DNA from: Zygotorulaspora mrakii
Lineage: Eukaryota > Ascomycota > Saccharomycetes > Saccharomycetales > Saccharomycetaceae
Length of the DNA: 64,000 bases
NCBI RefSeq assembly: GCF_013402915.1
Contig: NC_050723.1
Location: 434,001-498,000, forward strand
Direction: 5' to 3'
Shown: one piece after another, positions 41,427 through 51,528 of the stretch
How the letters are laid out: each line of letters starts with the position of its first letter
Numbering within the stretch: position 1 is the first letter of the stretch
Notes under the pieces: generated by a model
Database searches by the model: none
What the model was told of the DNA's origin: nothing
What the model saw: only the letters and a program-made list of their open reading frames with translations
Made by a program: the position numbers and the translations under genes

Positions 41427-44400
41427 ATGGGTGAAATGGCTTCCTACGAACATGAATTTACTGCAGATCAAAATGCAAGTAACGACCCATTGAAATTATC
41501 ATCCACTGCTAAAAAGCGAAACAGGATATCGTTTGTTTGTCAAGCTTGCCGAAGGTCCAAGACAAAATGTGATCGCGAGAAGCCAACATGTGGACGATGT
41601 GCACAACATGGCATTCCTTGTATATATGACGTAGAGAAGCAATCTGCTCCCAAAAATCCTAGCAAAGATGCTAAAATAGCACGTTTGGAAAGAGATTTGG
41701 AGTATTGGAAGAACAAGGCGCTGAATGAATTGCCCGACCATAAAACCATCGGTCCTTCGAAAAGACCCTTTAAAACTGAAAATAATAATGGAAGTCAGAA
41801 GGCTGCAAGAGTTTCGAGCACCAATGAGGACTTACTCAGCTATGAAAATGGTCACATTGAGGATATACAAATTAATATTTACAAGAATCATCCAAGTATG
41901 ATTATGAACAGAATTATGAAGAGGGAGGTAAAACCGTTAGCGGAAAATTACGCTATAACACAGGACAAATTTTTATCTGGCCTTATCGCTTCAGTATTTC
42001 TTGAGGGCTCCAAAAATACAATGATTCCTGCCCTCACAGCTAATGCAAGCGTTTATAGAGCCCAGCCTTCAGTGAGAGACAATGTCTTGAAGATCAAAGA
42101 AATGCTTATACGACAGTGCCACAGCGAACCTCAAAAGAATAGGATAAATGAGTTCACCGAAAGGATTCTTCAAAATACCACCACAGATAATAATTTACGT
42201 TTAGGAATGCTGCCTGCACCCGTTATGAGCACATCTGATCGTCTCTCAATAGAAGATTTCTGCCCCAACAATGGTGAGTATTCAGATCTTCTCAAATCTT
42301 TTATAAAACGAATGGAATTGATTCTACCTCCAGTTGAGATTATAAACAAGTATAAGGAAAACTTCTACGAAAACATTTTCCCAAAGCTGCCATTTTTAAA
42401 CATTCAATCATTCGAAGACTCCCTGAGCAATACACTCTTTCCAGATGAAAATGATCCCTCCAAAGTCAGGATACTCTTGAGCAACTCGAGAATAAGAAGC
42501 AAAATGGAAAATCTGTCCACCTTACTCGTTATGTTAAAATTGTCCTACATATCCCTTAGATTTATCGATGAAAGCTCACCAGATTATAAATACCGAGTTG
42601 AGGAAAAAATCCTTGAAGAGTACCCAATAGGAGGTGATTTTATACTTTTGGCTGAGAATTGCCTACTCGCACAAAACTTGTACTCGTGTGCGAACGAGAA
42701 CATAATTACCTGTCTGCTTTATATTTGGTCCTTTTTTGTTTATTCCCCAGAAGAAGGGGACTTTTTCCTGGAACACCCCACAGATGTCCTTGGGGGTTTA
42801 ATCGTAATGCTTGGTACATCGATTGGGCTGCATCGAGATCCCTCAGAATTTTCTCCACTATGTCGCTTATCCAAAACTGAAGTAGGATTGCTCAACCATA
42901 GAAGATTGCTTTGGGTTGCTATAACTACCGTCATTTGCTTCGAGTCTTGCCTGAAGGGTCGATATCCCCTTTCACTCGAAGTTGCAATGAACCAATTTAT
43001 TGACTTCCGTAAAGAAAATGCATTGGACATCTATCTAGAAAGAGTTAAACAAGATATGATTTCGTTTAATTCAGATGTCTTGCGCTTGCATGAAAGTGGC
43101 TTTCAGCAAGCTTTGTTAGCCCTTCTCATTTCTGATTTGGATAGAATGACTCTCAATTATAAAAAAACGTTCTCGCTATATTCTTTTGAAGCCCTTCGCG
43201 GGAGAATTGAACAGTATGTCGAATATGGCACCTTCTCAACTGATGTAAAGTCAACTGATGTAAATATCCAATCCTCGAAGAATATTAATCATGGAAAGAA
43301 AATCGCGGAAGACAAGGTGAGGGGTAATTTTATCGGACAACACCCTCTTACCATGAGCAGGCTAATCTTATTGCGCTCTTCAATGGCCCTATTTTTCCAT
43401 TTTGAATTTTGCCTGTTGCAGGAAAGACATTTCATGCAGTACTATAAAAGATATTTTCTCAAAGTTTGTGCAGACTCAGTGTCGCTCGCTAATTGCATTA
43501 CTCAAATGTTCAGTGAGTGCTACAAAGCCACATCTCTACCATCAAATAACTACTATATTACAAAGGCTGCTCAAATGGCGCTGTCTTCGAACTTTTTTGG
43601 ACTTTTAGGGATGATATTGAGAATAGAACTGGCAGGAAATGTGCTGTTTGCCAAGTACCACGACAGTTCTACAAGGGCTGGAGATGACCAGCTGCAGGAG
43701 TATGCTCAAAAAATGGAATATCTGAGTGCACTTAAGAAAGACCTTGAAATGGCAATAGAAGGTATATACAACGTGGCTTCCGTGCATCTGCGGTTTACGT
43801 ACTATTCCGTGTTCAAGATGCTGGCATTGTTTGATGTAATAATACAAAAAATGAGAAAAGGAGAACTTTGGAGTGCTATTTTGATTTTGGAAAATGTGAA
43901 GGCGATGAACGCAAACACAGTAAAAGGATTGGGCATGACTTTGTCCCTGGATCTGAATGACCAAACAAGTATCGTAGACCAACTACGCTCAAGGAACTTC
44001 TTAGTGGATTTATCAGTTAAGGATATTGTTGAACTATATGAAGGAGTGAGATGCGCAAATCTGCGAACCCAAACATTAAAAAGCAATTATGTAGAAAGTG
44101 AAACCATGAAATATGAAACCCCTTCTGCCCCTCTGCGCAATTCACCTCTTGACAATTTGGATAAGCTGACTTCTGTGGCCACAATGAGCCAAAATTCTGA
44201 TTTTGAATCAAACTTGGGTGATCAAAGAAGCAGTAACTCAGGGAAAGTTCCTGGAGAGAACCGGTCACAGCTAGCTGAGGATAACAGGGCAAATGGAGAG
44301 GGGGCCATTTTCCGTTTCGGCCCTTCGACGGAAAATGAACCAGAAATTGGTGCAGGATCAGAGATGCCAATGGAATTTTCAGGCTTATTCGGTGGACTAG

Positions 44401-44441
44401 ACCTTTTTGATTATGATTTCTTGTTTTCGAACGACCTCTAG
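41427..44441 (+). CDS. OAF1: Oleate-activated Zn2Cys6 transcription factor (Oaf1/Pip2)
   Basis: Fatty-acid-responsive activator of peroxisomal and beta-oxidation genes; in S. cerevisiae Oaf1 and Pip2 form a heterodimer, here one gene stands for both. 1004 residues. The zinc cluster is Cys38, 41, 48, 55, 58, 65 (CX2CX6CX6CX2CX6C), with a linker and short coiled coil (about 75-100). The fungal middle homology and ligand-binding region runs about 130-850, with TMIPALTANA, YIWSFFVYSPEEGDFFLEHPTDV and LRFTYYSVFKMLALFDVIIQ matching Oaf1. The C-terminus is an acidic/aromatic activation tail, GGLDLFDYDFLF. Start at 41427 or at the Met three codons later. A homodimer is implied if no second copy exists elsewhere. 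PEX22 in this window acts in the same organelle. Confidence 0.95.
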   Translation: MGEMASYEHEFTADQNASNDPLKLSSTAKKRNRISFVCQACRRSKTKCDREKPTCGRCAQHGIPCIYDVEKQSAPKNPSKDAKIARLERDLEYWKNKALNELPDHKTIGPSKRPFKTENNNGSQKAARVSSTNEDLLSYENGHIEDIQINIYKNHPSMIMNRIMKREVKPLAENYAITQDKFLSGLIASVFLEGSKNTMIPALTANASVYRAQPSVRDNVLKIKEMLIRQCHSEPQKNRINEFTERILQNTTTDNNLRLGMLPAPVMSTSDRLSIEDFCPNNGEYSDLLKSFIKRMELILPPVEIINKYKENFYENIFPKLPFLNIQSFEDSLSNTLFPDENDPSKVRILLSNSRIRSKMENLSTLLVMLKLSYISLRFIDESSPDYKYRVEEKILEEYPIGGDFILLAENCLLAQNLYSCANENIITCLLYIWSFFVYSPEEGDFFLEHPTDVLGGLIVMLGTSIGLHRDPSEFSPLCRLSKTEVGLLNHRRLLWVAITTVICFESCLKGRYPLSLEVAMNQFIDFRKENALDIYLERVKQDMISFNSDVLRLHESGFQQALLALLISDLDRMTLNYKKTFSLYSFEALRGRIEQYVEYGTFSTDVKSTDVNIQSSKNINHGKKIAEDKVRGNFIGQHPLTMSRLILLRSSMALFFHFEFCLLQERHFMQYYKRYFLKVCADSVSLANCITQMFSECYKATSLPSNNYYITKAAQMALSSNFFGLLGMILRIELAGNVLFAKYHDSSTRAGDDQLQEYAQKMEYLSALKKDLEMAIEGIYNVASVHLRFTYYSVFKMLALFDVIIQKMRKGELWSAILILENVKAMNANTVKGLGMTLSLDLNDQTSIVDQLRSRNFLVDLSVKDIVELYEGVRCANLRTQTLKSNYVESETMKYETPSAPLRNSPLDNLDKLTSVATMSQNSDFESNLGDQRSSNSGKVPGENRSQLAEDNRANGEGAIFRFGPSTENEPEIGAGSEMPMEFSGLFGGLDLFDYDFLFSNDL

Positions 44442-44530
44442 CAGGCAACTTTATAAATAAAGTGTTGTTACATAAAAAAATCATGAGAAATATTTAGATG
44501 TCTTGATATCCTATCCTATATTGATCCTAT

Positions 44531-45274
44531 TCAAATATCCCTCGAGAAAGTGTTGAACCAGTATACTTGATCCGACAACACTTTCTCCTTTGCATATTTT
44601 ACTACTGGATTACTTGTATCACCTCTCACAGCAAAACCATGTTCTACCCCAGAAAACAAATCGATTTGATACCTCATGCCCAATTTTGAAAGCGAAGCTT
44701 CAGTCAAGTGCCTTAACTCAGCCGAAAACGTTACATCGCTTTCCGCTGCAGATATCAGAATGGGCTTATTTTTTCCAATTGCCTCAACTTCTTCAATTTC
44801 GACAAAAGAAGGATGTGCAATAGCACAAACATCCGCATGACCATCAGTCTTGTGCACTTGTTGGACGGCATATTTGGCACCGAAACAGTAGCCAATTACA
44901 CCAACAAATTTAGGAGAGAATTCCTTTCTCAAATTCTCCATGAATTTGTCAACCACACTTTTGGTAGCAACTTTGTTGTGTTTAGTCATCCATTCCTGGA
45001 AGTTAACAGTGTTGTCCAACTTCTCAAGGCAGTCACCAAAAAGAATATCAGGAATATACACTTGGTAGCCCGCATCAGCCAACTGGTCTGCAACCAACAA
45101 TGTATTGTTCAATTTATTCCCGAATACATCAGTTATAATAACGAGAACTTTGTCCGTTTTTCCATTGCCACTGACGTATGTCTCCATTCCATACATATCC
45201 TTATGGTGACCTTTTGGTTCACCGGTATGGTAAAATCCTTTAAAGCAGCATGGACCTGGGGGATTAGAAGCCAT
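44531..45274 (-). CDS. AIM2: Dienelactone hydrolase-family protein Aim2
   Basis: Orthologue of S. cerevisiae Aim2, an alpha/beta hydrolase of the dienelactone hydrolase family with unknown physiological substrate, linked to mitochondrial inheritance. 247 residues, full length. The nucleophile elbow is GYCFGAK with Cys130, as usual for this family (Cys instead of Ser); a later Asp and His in VEHGFAVRGD complete the likely triad. It begins MASNPPGPCCF, like Aim2, which fixes the start; upstream codons open only with TTG. Convergent with OAF1 (89 bases) and downstream of GEM1 on the same strand. Confidence 0.94.
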   Translation of the reverse strand: MASNPPGPCCFKGFYHTGEPKGHHKDMYGMETYVSGNGKTDKVLVIITDVFGNKLNNTLLVADQLADAGYQVYIPDILFGDCLEKLDNTVNFQEWMTKHNKVATKSVVDKFMENLRKEFSPKFVGVIGYCFGAKYAVQQVHKTDGHADVCAIAHPSFVEIEEVEAIGKNKPILISAAESDVTFSAELRHLTEASLSKLGMRYQIDLFSGVEHGFAVRGDTSNPVVKYAKEKVLSDQVYWFNTFSRDI

Positions 45275-45506
45275 GACGTTTTTGTTTTTCTGCAAATCAG
45301 TTCAATTACACTCTCTAGTGGCGTTTGGAGTGTAGCAGTTTGGATTACAATCTTAGATGAACAGAAATGAATCTTCTACATTATTCGTATTTATACTGAA
45401 TGTTTGAGGTAAATTACGTTTTGACGAATTTTGAACTCGCAGCGCGGAAATAAAAATGTATCAATTCCGCTGCTCTTTGCAAATTAAGCAAAATAGGCAA
45501 AATGAA

Positions 45507-45543
45507 GCCATGCCTGATTGTCTTACGACAATCAGGCATTGGC
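45507..45543 (-). terminator. Strong hairpin in the GEM1 3' region
   Basis: TGCCTGATTGTC (45511-45522) and its exact reverse complement GACAATCAGGCA (45527-45538) enclose a TTAC loop. After one bulged base the stem continues with GCCA/TGGC (45507-45510, 45540-45543). The hairpin starts 21 bases past the GEM1 stop codon, so it would sit early in the GEM1 3' UTR. Typical yeast terminators lack such stems; it could influence mRNA stability or localisation. The terminator label is for position only. Confidence 0.6.
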
Positions 45544-45563
45544 AATTGAGGAGACATCGCTTA

Positions 45564-47531
45564 CTAATCCGAATACTTTGAAGGTCTCATAACCTTCACC
45601 AGCGTGAAGCTTAGTAATGCTACAAAGCCCACCGCAGATGCGACAACCATAGCGGTTTGCCTGTAATCAGCGTTTTGGGTATCTGTTTCTTGTGGGAATC
45701 CTGGTGTATGTTTTCCGGGAAAAAGTGCTGCTTCTGTAAGTTTCATACACAGTTCATTCAAAGAGGTAAGCCATGTGGATGATATATGCAAAGGATGGCT
45801 CAGATTCAGCTGTTCTGTAAACTCATCGGGTTGGATATGACATCTCTGTTGCACTTTATCAAGATCAGCTTTCAACGCAACAAAAATAACTGGTGAATCC
45901 ATTAGGTAATGGTATTTTTCGAAGAGCTCCACTAAGTAGGAGAAGGATTCAGGATCACTTGAATCATACGTTAAACATAGGACGTCGCAACTTTTTAATT
46001 TGTCCTTATTCTCGAGAATAACACTTTCTTGTTCACCCAGCTCCTGCATAATTAAATAATATTGCTTGCCTCCTTTTAACTCTAAGCTGTTAACTGCAAT
46101 TTGAGGTCTCAGTGTGGGAGAGTAGAGGTCGCTGAATGATCGTCCCAGAAACGACTCCAATAGAGCACTTTTTCCGCTCTTAGGCTTCCCAAGGATAAAA
46201 CAATTGAAGACTTTGCGATCTGTCACTGGCGACCTGTACAGTCTTCCAATCCTCCTTCTCATTTTTCTAGACTTTGTTATTTGCAATAACAGGCGAGCGT
46301 CTTCCTGAAAGCCGAAATAAATTAGATATGCAGTAGTGATCTTGTAGTCCAAAAAGGTTGTCATACTCCACTGAGCCAACCACCCTTGCAAAGTTATGAA
46401 CCCTCTATTGCTTACAACTGTGGAGTACGGAAAGTTAGTTGCGGACCATAGTTTCGGTACACCTGGAGTACTTTTGAACAATATGTTCAACTCTTTGTCA
46501 TTCAACCCTCCATCATTATCTCGATCAAATCTCAAAAAAAGATCTACCAGGAATCTGTAGCCTTTCGGGCTCAACTCTATACTACAAGTTTCTGGAACAT
46601 TTAGCTTTGGAAAAAGCACTTTATCCTGTATTGAAAGTGAATCTGTATACTGGAATGCTCTCAGTATCCCCCAAGTAGTTTCATGTCTCCCCTTTTCCGC
46701 ATATATCTTGTTCAAAACAAGAAATCCGTACTTCGTCAGCCCTTTATTTGGTATGTATAAGTTACAACCGGCATATTCTTGTGATGGTCCTGATATGTCC
46801 GATAGCGTTTGTTTAATGAATCTCAATTCATTGACGTCGATGCTTCTATCGAAACATTTTTTCTGTAAGGCGTAGAGTTCATCGTCGTTCAAACAGTCGT
46901 CCTGGTCATTATCGCAGAGGAAGAATATTCTTTTTAAAGCAAGAATAACTAAAGGCTTCAGTTCTCCCACGCGTGCGTCAAATAATGGCGCTATTGGATG
47001 CGTTATGGATCTCTGGCATAAATAAAACACCTGATTTACATTAAAATGAGTCCTCGCACTTGTCTTAATACAGGTATCCACTTCCTTGAATTCCATCAAA
47101 ATTGGGATAAACTCTTCGTCTTCCGTTCTGGTATCCTGCGTATCTAACTCTGTAAGACTGGTAGAATCTTCATACTCATCGCACTTGTTTTTGCATAATA
47201 TAACAGGTATATTCAGCCCAAGTGATCTGAATGTCATCATCCAGTAAAGTGACACTCGCTCATACGATTCATGATCACTGTAGACCAGCCAAATGACATC
47301 AGCGCTCTTCAATTCTCTTTGCAGTTCAGCTGGATCGTTATTACTGGTATCCACGAGAATTGTGTTCTTAGGCGAGTAAGGGCTTGACGAAAAGTCCCTT
47401 GGGATTGTAACAAGAGGCAGAACTTCTTGTAAATTGGGTATGAATCGATCCTTCGCCAGAGATGCGATCAAAGTTGATTTTCCGACACCATTATCACCGC
47501 ACAGAACAACCCTAATCGTTTCCTTGGCCAT
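45564..47531 (-). CDS. GEM1: Mitochondrial Rho GTPase (Miro) Gem1
   Basis: Tail-anchored outer-membrane GTPase of mitochondria that regulates ERMES contacts and mitochondrial shape. 655 residues with the full Miro layout. GTPase 1 has the P-loop GDNGVGKST at 12-20 and CKNKCD. The two EF hands have loops [12 protein letters not shown] and [12 protein letters not shown]. GTPase 2 has the P-loop [12 protein letters not shown] and ends with a KADLD motif. One C-terminal membrane segment (about 628-648) follows, then a short basic tail. The ATG giving MAKETIRVV matches Gem1; the frame is open upstream only from GTG. Divergent from PRE10 across 302 bases. Confidence 0.96.
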   Translation of the reverse strand: MAKETIRVVLCGDNGVGKSTLIASLAKDRFIPNLQEVLPLVTIPRDFSSSPYSPKNTILVDTSNNDPAELQRELKSADVIWLVYSDHESYERVSLYWMMTFRSLGLNIPVILCKNKCDEYEDSTSLTELDTQDTRTEDEEFIPILMEFKEVDTCIKTSARTHFNVNQVFYLCQRSITHPIAPLFDARVGELKPLVILALKRIFFLCDNDQDDCLNDDELYALQKKCFDRSIDVNELRFIKQTLSDISGPSQEYAGCNLYIPNKGLTKYGFLVLNKIYAEKGRHETTWGILRAFQYTDSLSIQDKVLFPKLNVPETCSIELSPKGYRFLVDLFLRFDRDNDGGLNDKELNILFKSTPGVPKLWSATNFPYSTVVSNRGFITLQGWLAQWSMTTFLDYKITTAYLIYFGFQEDARLLLQITKSRKMRRRIGRLYRSPVTDRKVFNCFILGKPKSGKSALLESFLGRSFSDLYSPTLRPQIAVNSLELKGGKQYYLIMQELGEQESVILENKDKLKSCDVLCLTYDSSDPESFSYLVELFEKYHYLMDSPVIFVALKADLDKVQQRCHIQPDEFTEQLNLSHPLHISSTWLTSLNELCMKLTEAALFPGKHTPGFPQETDTQNADYRQTAMVVASAVGFVALLSFTLVKVMRPSKYSD

Positions 47532-47833
47532 AAGAAGCACACAATATAATTATTTCGATCCCACAAAGGTACTCACAGCCTTCGAGACTTCAAGGACCAC
47601 TCAAGTCCACAATGATCCTGCACCGACGAGCTCTTGGTTTTAACACTCTCCGATGCCAGTAATGTTGGATCTCGCTTGTAATCGTCGTTGCGAACGAGAA
47701 AGTTTAGCATGTATTGAACATTGAAAGGGTGGCAAACTAGCCATACAATAATTTTTCATTTACATGTAGAATTATCCTCTATACAAGTCGTGTTAGAGTT
47801 TTAGAGGACAATAGCGTTGCCAATTGTTGAATC
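47532..47833. other. Divergent GEM1-PRE10 promoter region
   Basis: 302 bases; the notable element is the PACE site listed separately. No open frame of interest. Confidence 0.5.
47728..47736 (+). promoter_or_regulatory. Proteasome-associated control element (Rpn4 site) of PRE10
   Basis: GGTGGCAAA is an exact match to the PACE consensus bound by Rpn4, 98-106 bases ahead of the PRE10 ATG and in the usual orientation. It predicts co-regulation with other proteasome genes. Confidence 0.85.
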
Positions 47834-48685
47834 ATGACATCTATTGGTACAGGATACGATTTATCCAACAGTGTTTTCTCCCCGGATGGTAGAAATTTCC
47901 AAGTTGAATATGCGGTCAAGGCGGTCGAGAATGGTACCACATCGATAGGTATAAAGCATCAAGATGGGGTTGTATTTGCTGTTGAGAAACTCATTACGTC
48001 AAAGCTGCTGGTGCCAAAGAAAAATGTCAAGATTCAGACTATTGATCGTCACATAGGATGTGTTTACTCAGGGTTGATTCCGGACGGCAGACACCTTGTC
48101 AATCGTGGTCGTGAAGAGGCGTTGAGCTTCAAGCAAACATACGGTACTCCTATCACAGTTCCTTCTTTTGCAGATCGCATGGGACAGTATGTTCAGGCGC
48201 ATACCCTGTACAACAGTGTCAGACCGTTCGGGGTCACAGCAATCTTTGGTGGTGTTGATGAGAATGGCCCTCATTTGTACATGTTGGAACCAAGCGGGGC
48301 TTATTGGGGCTACAAAGGAGCAGCTACAGGCAAAGGTAGACAGACTGCTAAGGCCGAGTTGGAAAAATTGGTCGATAAAAATCCTGATGGTCTGACAGCT
48401 AAGGAGGCGGTTAAGCAGGCTGCAAAAATCATATATATGGCCCACGAAGATAATAAGGAGAAGGATTTTGAAATAGAAATAAGTTGGTGCTCCGCTTCTG
48501 AAACAAAAGGTTTACATAAGTTTGTAAATGGTGACATACTGAAAGAAGCAAATGAGTTTGCAAAGAAAGAAGTTAATGGCGACCAAGACAGTGACTCGTC
48601 TAGTGATGATGAAGTAAATGATGAGGAAGAAGCGGCAGCCCCATCAAGTACCATAGATGCTGAAGGAGATGTACAGATAAATTAG
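47834..48685 (+). CDS. PRE10: 20S proteasome subunit alpha7 (Pre10)
   Basis: Alpha7 subunit of the 20S proteasome, part of the gated outer ring. 283 residues, the usual length. The alpha-type N-terminal signature GYDLSNSVFSPDGRNFQVEYA at about 7-27 is present, followed by the conserved core with GRHLVNRGREEA and TAIFGGVDENGPHLYMLEPSG. The C-terminal tail from about residue 245 is very acidic (Asp/Glu/Ser), a known alpha7 feature phosphorylated by casein kinase 2. An exact PACE site precedes it. Convergent with SPC72, 147 bases apart. Confidence 0.97.
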   Translation: MTSIGTGYDLSNSVFSPDGRNFQVEYAVKAVENGTTSIGIKHQDGVVFAVEKLITSKLLVPKKNVKIQTIDRHIGCVYSGLIPDGRHLVNRGREEALSFKQTYGTPITVPSFADRMGQYVQAHTLYNSVRPFGVTAIFGGVDENGPHLYMLEPSGAYWGYKGAATGKGRQTAKAELEKLVDKNPDGLTAKEAVKQAAKIIYMAHEDNKEKDFEIEISWCSASETKGLHKFVNGDILKEANEFAKKEVNGDQDSDSSSDDEVNDEEEAAAPSSTIDAEGDVQIN

Positions 48686-48832
48686 ATAATCCCTGAATTT
48701 CCTGGCAGTATTTTTCAAAAGCACGGTATTGTGAAGTAAAGTAAAATTAAGGTTTACCTTGATCCTTAATAGAGATGCACAAACTACTCTAGCTTTATAT
48801 CAGAAAATCTATACAATAATGATCTTCCGCTT

Positions 48833-51130
48833 TTATTTTCGAATTGTCATGTCATAAACTTTCTCTCTTAGTAATTCATTCTCAGCTTCTAGTTGACTTA
48901 TTCTCATGCTAGCTGCATCGTTATCTAATTTACGGCGTTCCCGTTCTGAAACCCATTTCCTTTCTAATTCTTCTATTCTAAGCTGCATTTCGATATTATT
49001 GCCGCTACTTGATTGTCTGCTTTTGCCCTTTTCAGCTATAATCATTCGCATATATGAGTCAATGATAGATTCTAAAGCAGTTTCCGCGAAATTATAAAGC
49101 GATTCAAGCTTCGATTGTACTAAGTTAACTTCATTTATACCATTCAAACGTCGTATAACTTCTAACTTTCTCTTAGACTGCTCAATGGATTTTTGCTGCA
49201 AAATTTTACCTAGAGTACCGAACATTGTCTCTAAATGGAGTAATAAATGTTGCTTTAGTCTTTGAAATTCTCTTTCATATTTCTGGCTCCATGAAGTCCT
49301 TTTTTTGTATTCTGAAACAACTTTCTGAAGATTAGAACATTCAGTTGTCAAGCTGTTGATCTTGTTTGAATTTTCTTGCAAACTATGCTCCCGATTTTTG
49401 TTTTCCTTCTTCAAGGCTGACACTTGATTATTTGATAGTTGAAGAGATTGTTTTAAATTTAAGGTAGCTTTATCCAGTTTTTCAACTTTCAGATCCATTT
49501 CGGCATTCATCTGGTCAACCATGTCAAGCAGTCTAATCTTTTCAGTTTGCAAAATATTTACTGTCTTCTCTAGGTCATTTGTAAAATTTTCCCAGTTCCT
49601 TTCCTTTACTTTGGATAGTTCTACATGATCTTGCAGTTCGATCTTCAGGCGTTGTTCACTCTTTTGTAAACGTATAAACTCCTGTAATCTATCCTTTAAT
49701 AGTTCCAGATCTCCGTTCTTTTCATCTAAATTTGTTTTTAACTGAGCGACGAGGGTATTCAAATCATCAATATGGTCTTGATAAGATTCTGACATTCTAG
49801 AAATTGCTGAACTGTCATAATTGGTCACTTTATTTTCGATTGAGTGGGAATCACTGTTTTGATCCCCTTTCACCCTCGTCGAAATGCGACCCAATAGTCT
49901 ATCCTGTTCAGACAATTTGTTTAAAAGTAATTTCTCCAGGTCTGCAGAGCTCTCCATTTTTTCCCGTATACTTTGTATGAATCTGTCATATTCCTCATGG
50001 AGTCCCTCAATAGCAATTTCAAGTCTCGTATCAATGACGGATTCATCAATTACACAAGAGGTGTCTCTAGCCGTGGCATCATTTTCATTGCTCATCACAG
50101 GGCTTTGATTCGATACCGTAGCTTTCTCCATGTCATCTATTGTTGTGCTGTTTGCTATAGCAGCGTCTGATGAAGATTTGTCTGCGTTAACACCATGCTG
50201 GAATCCTTGGTTGCTCTTTAATTCCTTCAGAAAACTCTTGAGTGTGGACATAACTGCATTCATTTTAACCATAGCAAAAGATGAGGAAATTTGTCTAGCT
50301 TTCTGTAAAGCATCTCTTTCTTCATCGGAAACGTTTAAATTATCCATTAGTAAAGTAAGCATTTCATCCACGTTATTAGCCAAGACTTCAGAATGCTCAA
50401 GATATTCGTTCGCATAGTCAAGTGTCTCGGCATGCTCTTTTTTAGTCTCGAGTAATTGCTGTCGAAGTGTGGTCAATTCCTCTTGTAAGCTGAAGATCAG
50501 CTTCTGTTTTATTTGGCTCTCATCTTCGAGTTTAGAAATGCACCTTTTTAAATCTTCTATTTCATCATACTGCGACATTGTAGCCAATAGCTTACCGTAG
50601 AATGAGTCTCTAATATTCTGTTCATCGTCACCATAGTTCAATTGCTTTATCAGCTCCAATAACGTTCTGACCTTTAACTTGTATGTGGTAAGTTGCTTTT
50701 GCAAGTGTTCGACTTCATTCGACCCACCACTGGATGTTACGGTATAGCCCCCATCAACAGAAAATAGAGAGTTTCTTGTTGTGGGTCGCGAGGTGGTAGG
50801 AGAAGATTGTTTAGATTCCCGTTTTTTTGTCCTTTCGACAGACCTCCATGGCGTCATGGATGTACGTAGACGCGGAATAGCCAGTCCAGATGTGTCGTAC
50901 TCCAATCTGTCATCTGCCTCGTTGCGTTCGTCATCGTCCTCTACAAAATCGTAAGGCGTATCAGTGAAGTTCCTTCCTAAGCGATTGCCACTAATTCTGT
51001 GGATGCTTCCTTGTGAAGTCCGATTGAGTTTGCTACTATGCGAAGATGTATTGGAAGAGAAGCTTAGCTCATTTGCTCCAGTCCTAGAAACGAATCCTAC
51101 GTTTGTACCGGAGCCAGATATGCCATCCAT
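48833..51130 (-). CDS. SPC72: Gamma-tubulin complex receptor Spc72
   Basis: Receptor on the cytoplasmic face of the spindle pole body that recruits the gamma-tubulin complex and binds Nud1, also encoded here. 765 residues, longer than S. cerevisiae Spc72. The N-terminal 130 residues are polar and disordered. A CM1-like gamma-tubulin-binding motif, YKLKVRTLLELIKQLNYGDDE with a following DSFY, lies at about 152-182. Most of the remainder (about 185-760) is predicted coiled coil with heptad Leu patterns, ending in a basic MTIRK tail. The start is the first ATG. The gene sits between PRE10 and PRT1, both chromosome XV orthologues, as expected of the interleaved order. Confidence 0.92.
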   Translation of the reverse strand: MDGISGSGTNVGFVSRTGANELSFSSNTSSHSSKLNRTSQGSIHRISGNRLGRNFTDTPYDFVEDDDERNEADDRLEYDTSGLAIPRLRTSMTPWRSVERTKKRESKQSSPTTSRPTTRNSLFSVDGGYTVTSSGGSNEVEHLQKQLTTYKLKVRTLLELIKQLNYGDDEQNIRDSFYGKLLATMSQYDEIEDLKRCISKLEDESQIKQKLIFSLQEELTTLRQQLLETKKEHAETLDYANEYLEHSEVLANNVDEMLTLLMDNLNVSDEERDALQKARQISSSFAMVKMNAVMSTLKSFLKELKSNQGFQHGVNADKSSSDAAIANSTTIDDMEKATVSNQSPVMSNENDATARDTSCVIDESVIDTRLEIAIEGLHEEYDRFIQSIREKMESSADLEKLLLNKLSEQDRLLGRISTRVKGDQNSDSHSIENKVTNYDSSAISRMSESYQDHIDDLNTLVAQLKTNLDEKNGDLELLKDRLQEFIRLQKSEQRLKIELQDHVELSKVKERNWENFTNDLEKTVNILQTEKIRLLDMVDQMNAEMDLKVEKLDKATLNLKQSLQLSNNQVSALKKENKNREHSLQENSNKINSLTTECSNLQKVVSEYKKRTSWSQKYEREFQRLKQHLLLHLETMFGTLGKILQQKSIEQSKRKLEVIRRLNGINEVNLVQSKLESLYNFAETALESIIDSYMRMIIAEKGKSRQSSSGNNIEMQLRIEELERKWVSERERRKLDNDAASMRISQLEAENELLREKVYDMTIRK

Positions 51131-51528
51131 CTTAATACCTGATTCGGAGTCTGTGACTTTTCGATTGTTTACTTATATTATCACCAAAAGAAGATCCATC
51201 ATGCTCTTGTATATATCGCTTATCGAGAGACGCGAAAAGAAGTGATGGCGATAAACTAAAACAAACCAAAAGAACATGGAATTTGGAGCATTCAACGAGA
51301 TTGCCAAAAACTGATCTGACAGTGACACTCATTTGCATTGTGCAGAATATTGCAATATTTAAAACTCACGTGACTTTTGAATCCTTTTCGCTTCTTATGT
51401 TCGTGATATGAAAATTTTTACTTTACGAAGGCATCACATCCTTATGAAATAATTAATCAAGCAAAATTCTACTTTGTTTTCACTAGATCAGGGCTAAATA
51501 ATATAATTTATCAAGCAGTCGTGGCGAT
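51131..51528. promoter_or_regulatory. Divergent SPC72-PRT1 promoter with CACGTG
   Basis: 398 bases. CACGTG at 51367-51372, within TCACGTGAC, is the Cbf1/Pho4 E-box; the TCACGTGA context favours Cbf1. It is 157-162 bases ahead of the PRT1 ATG and 237 from SPC72. Confidence 0.45.
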
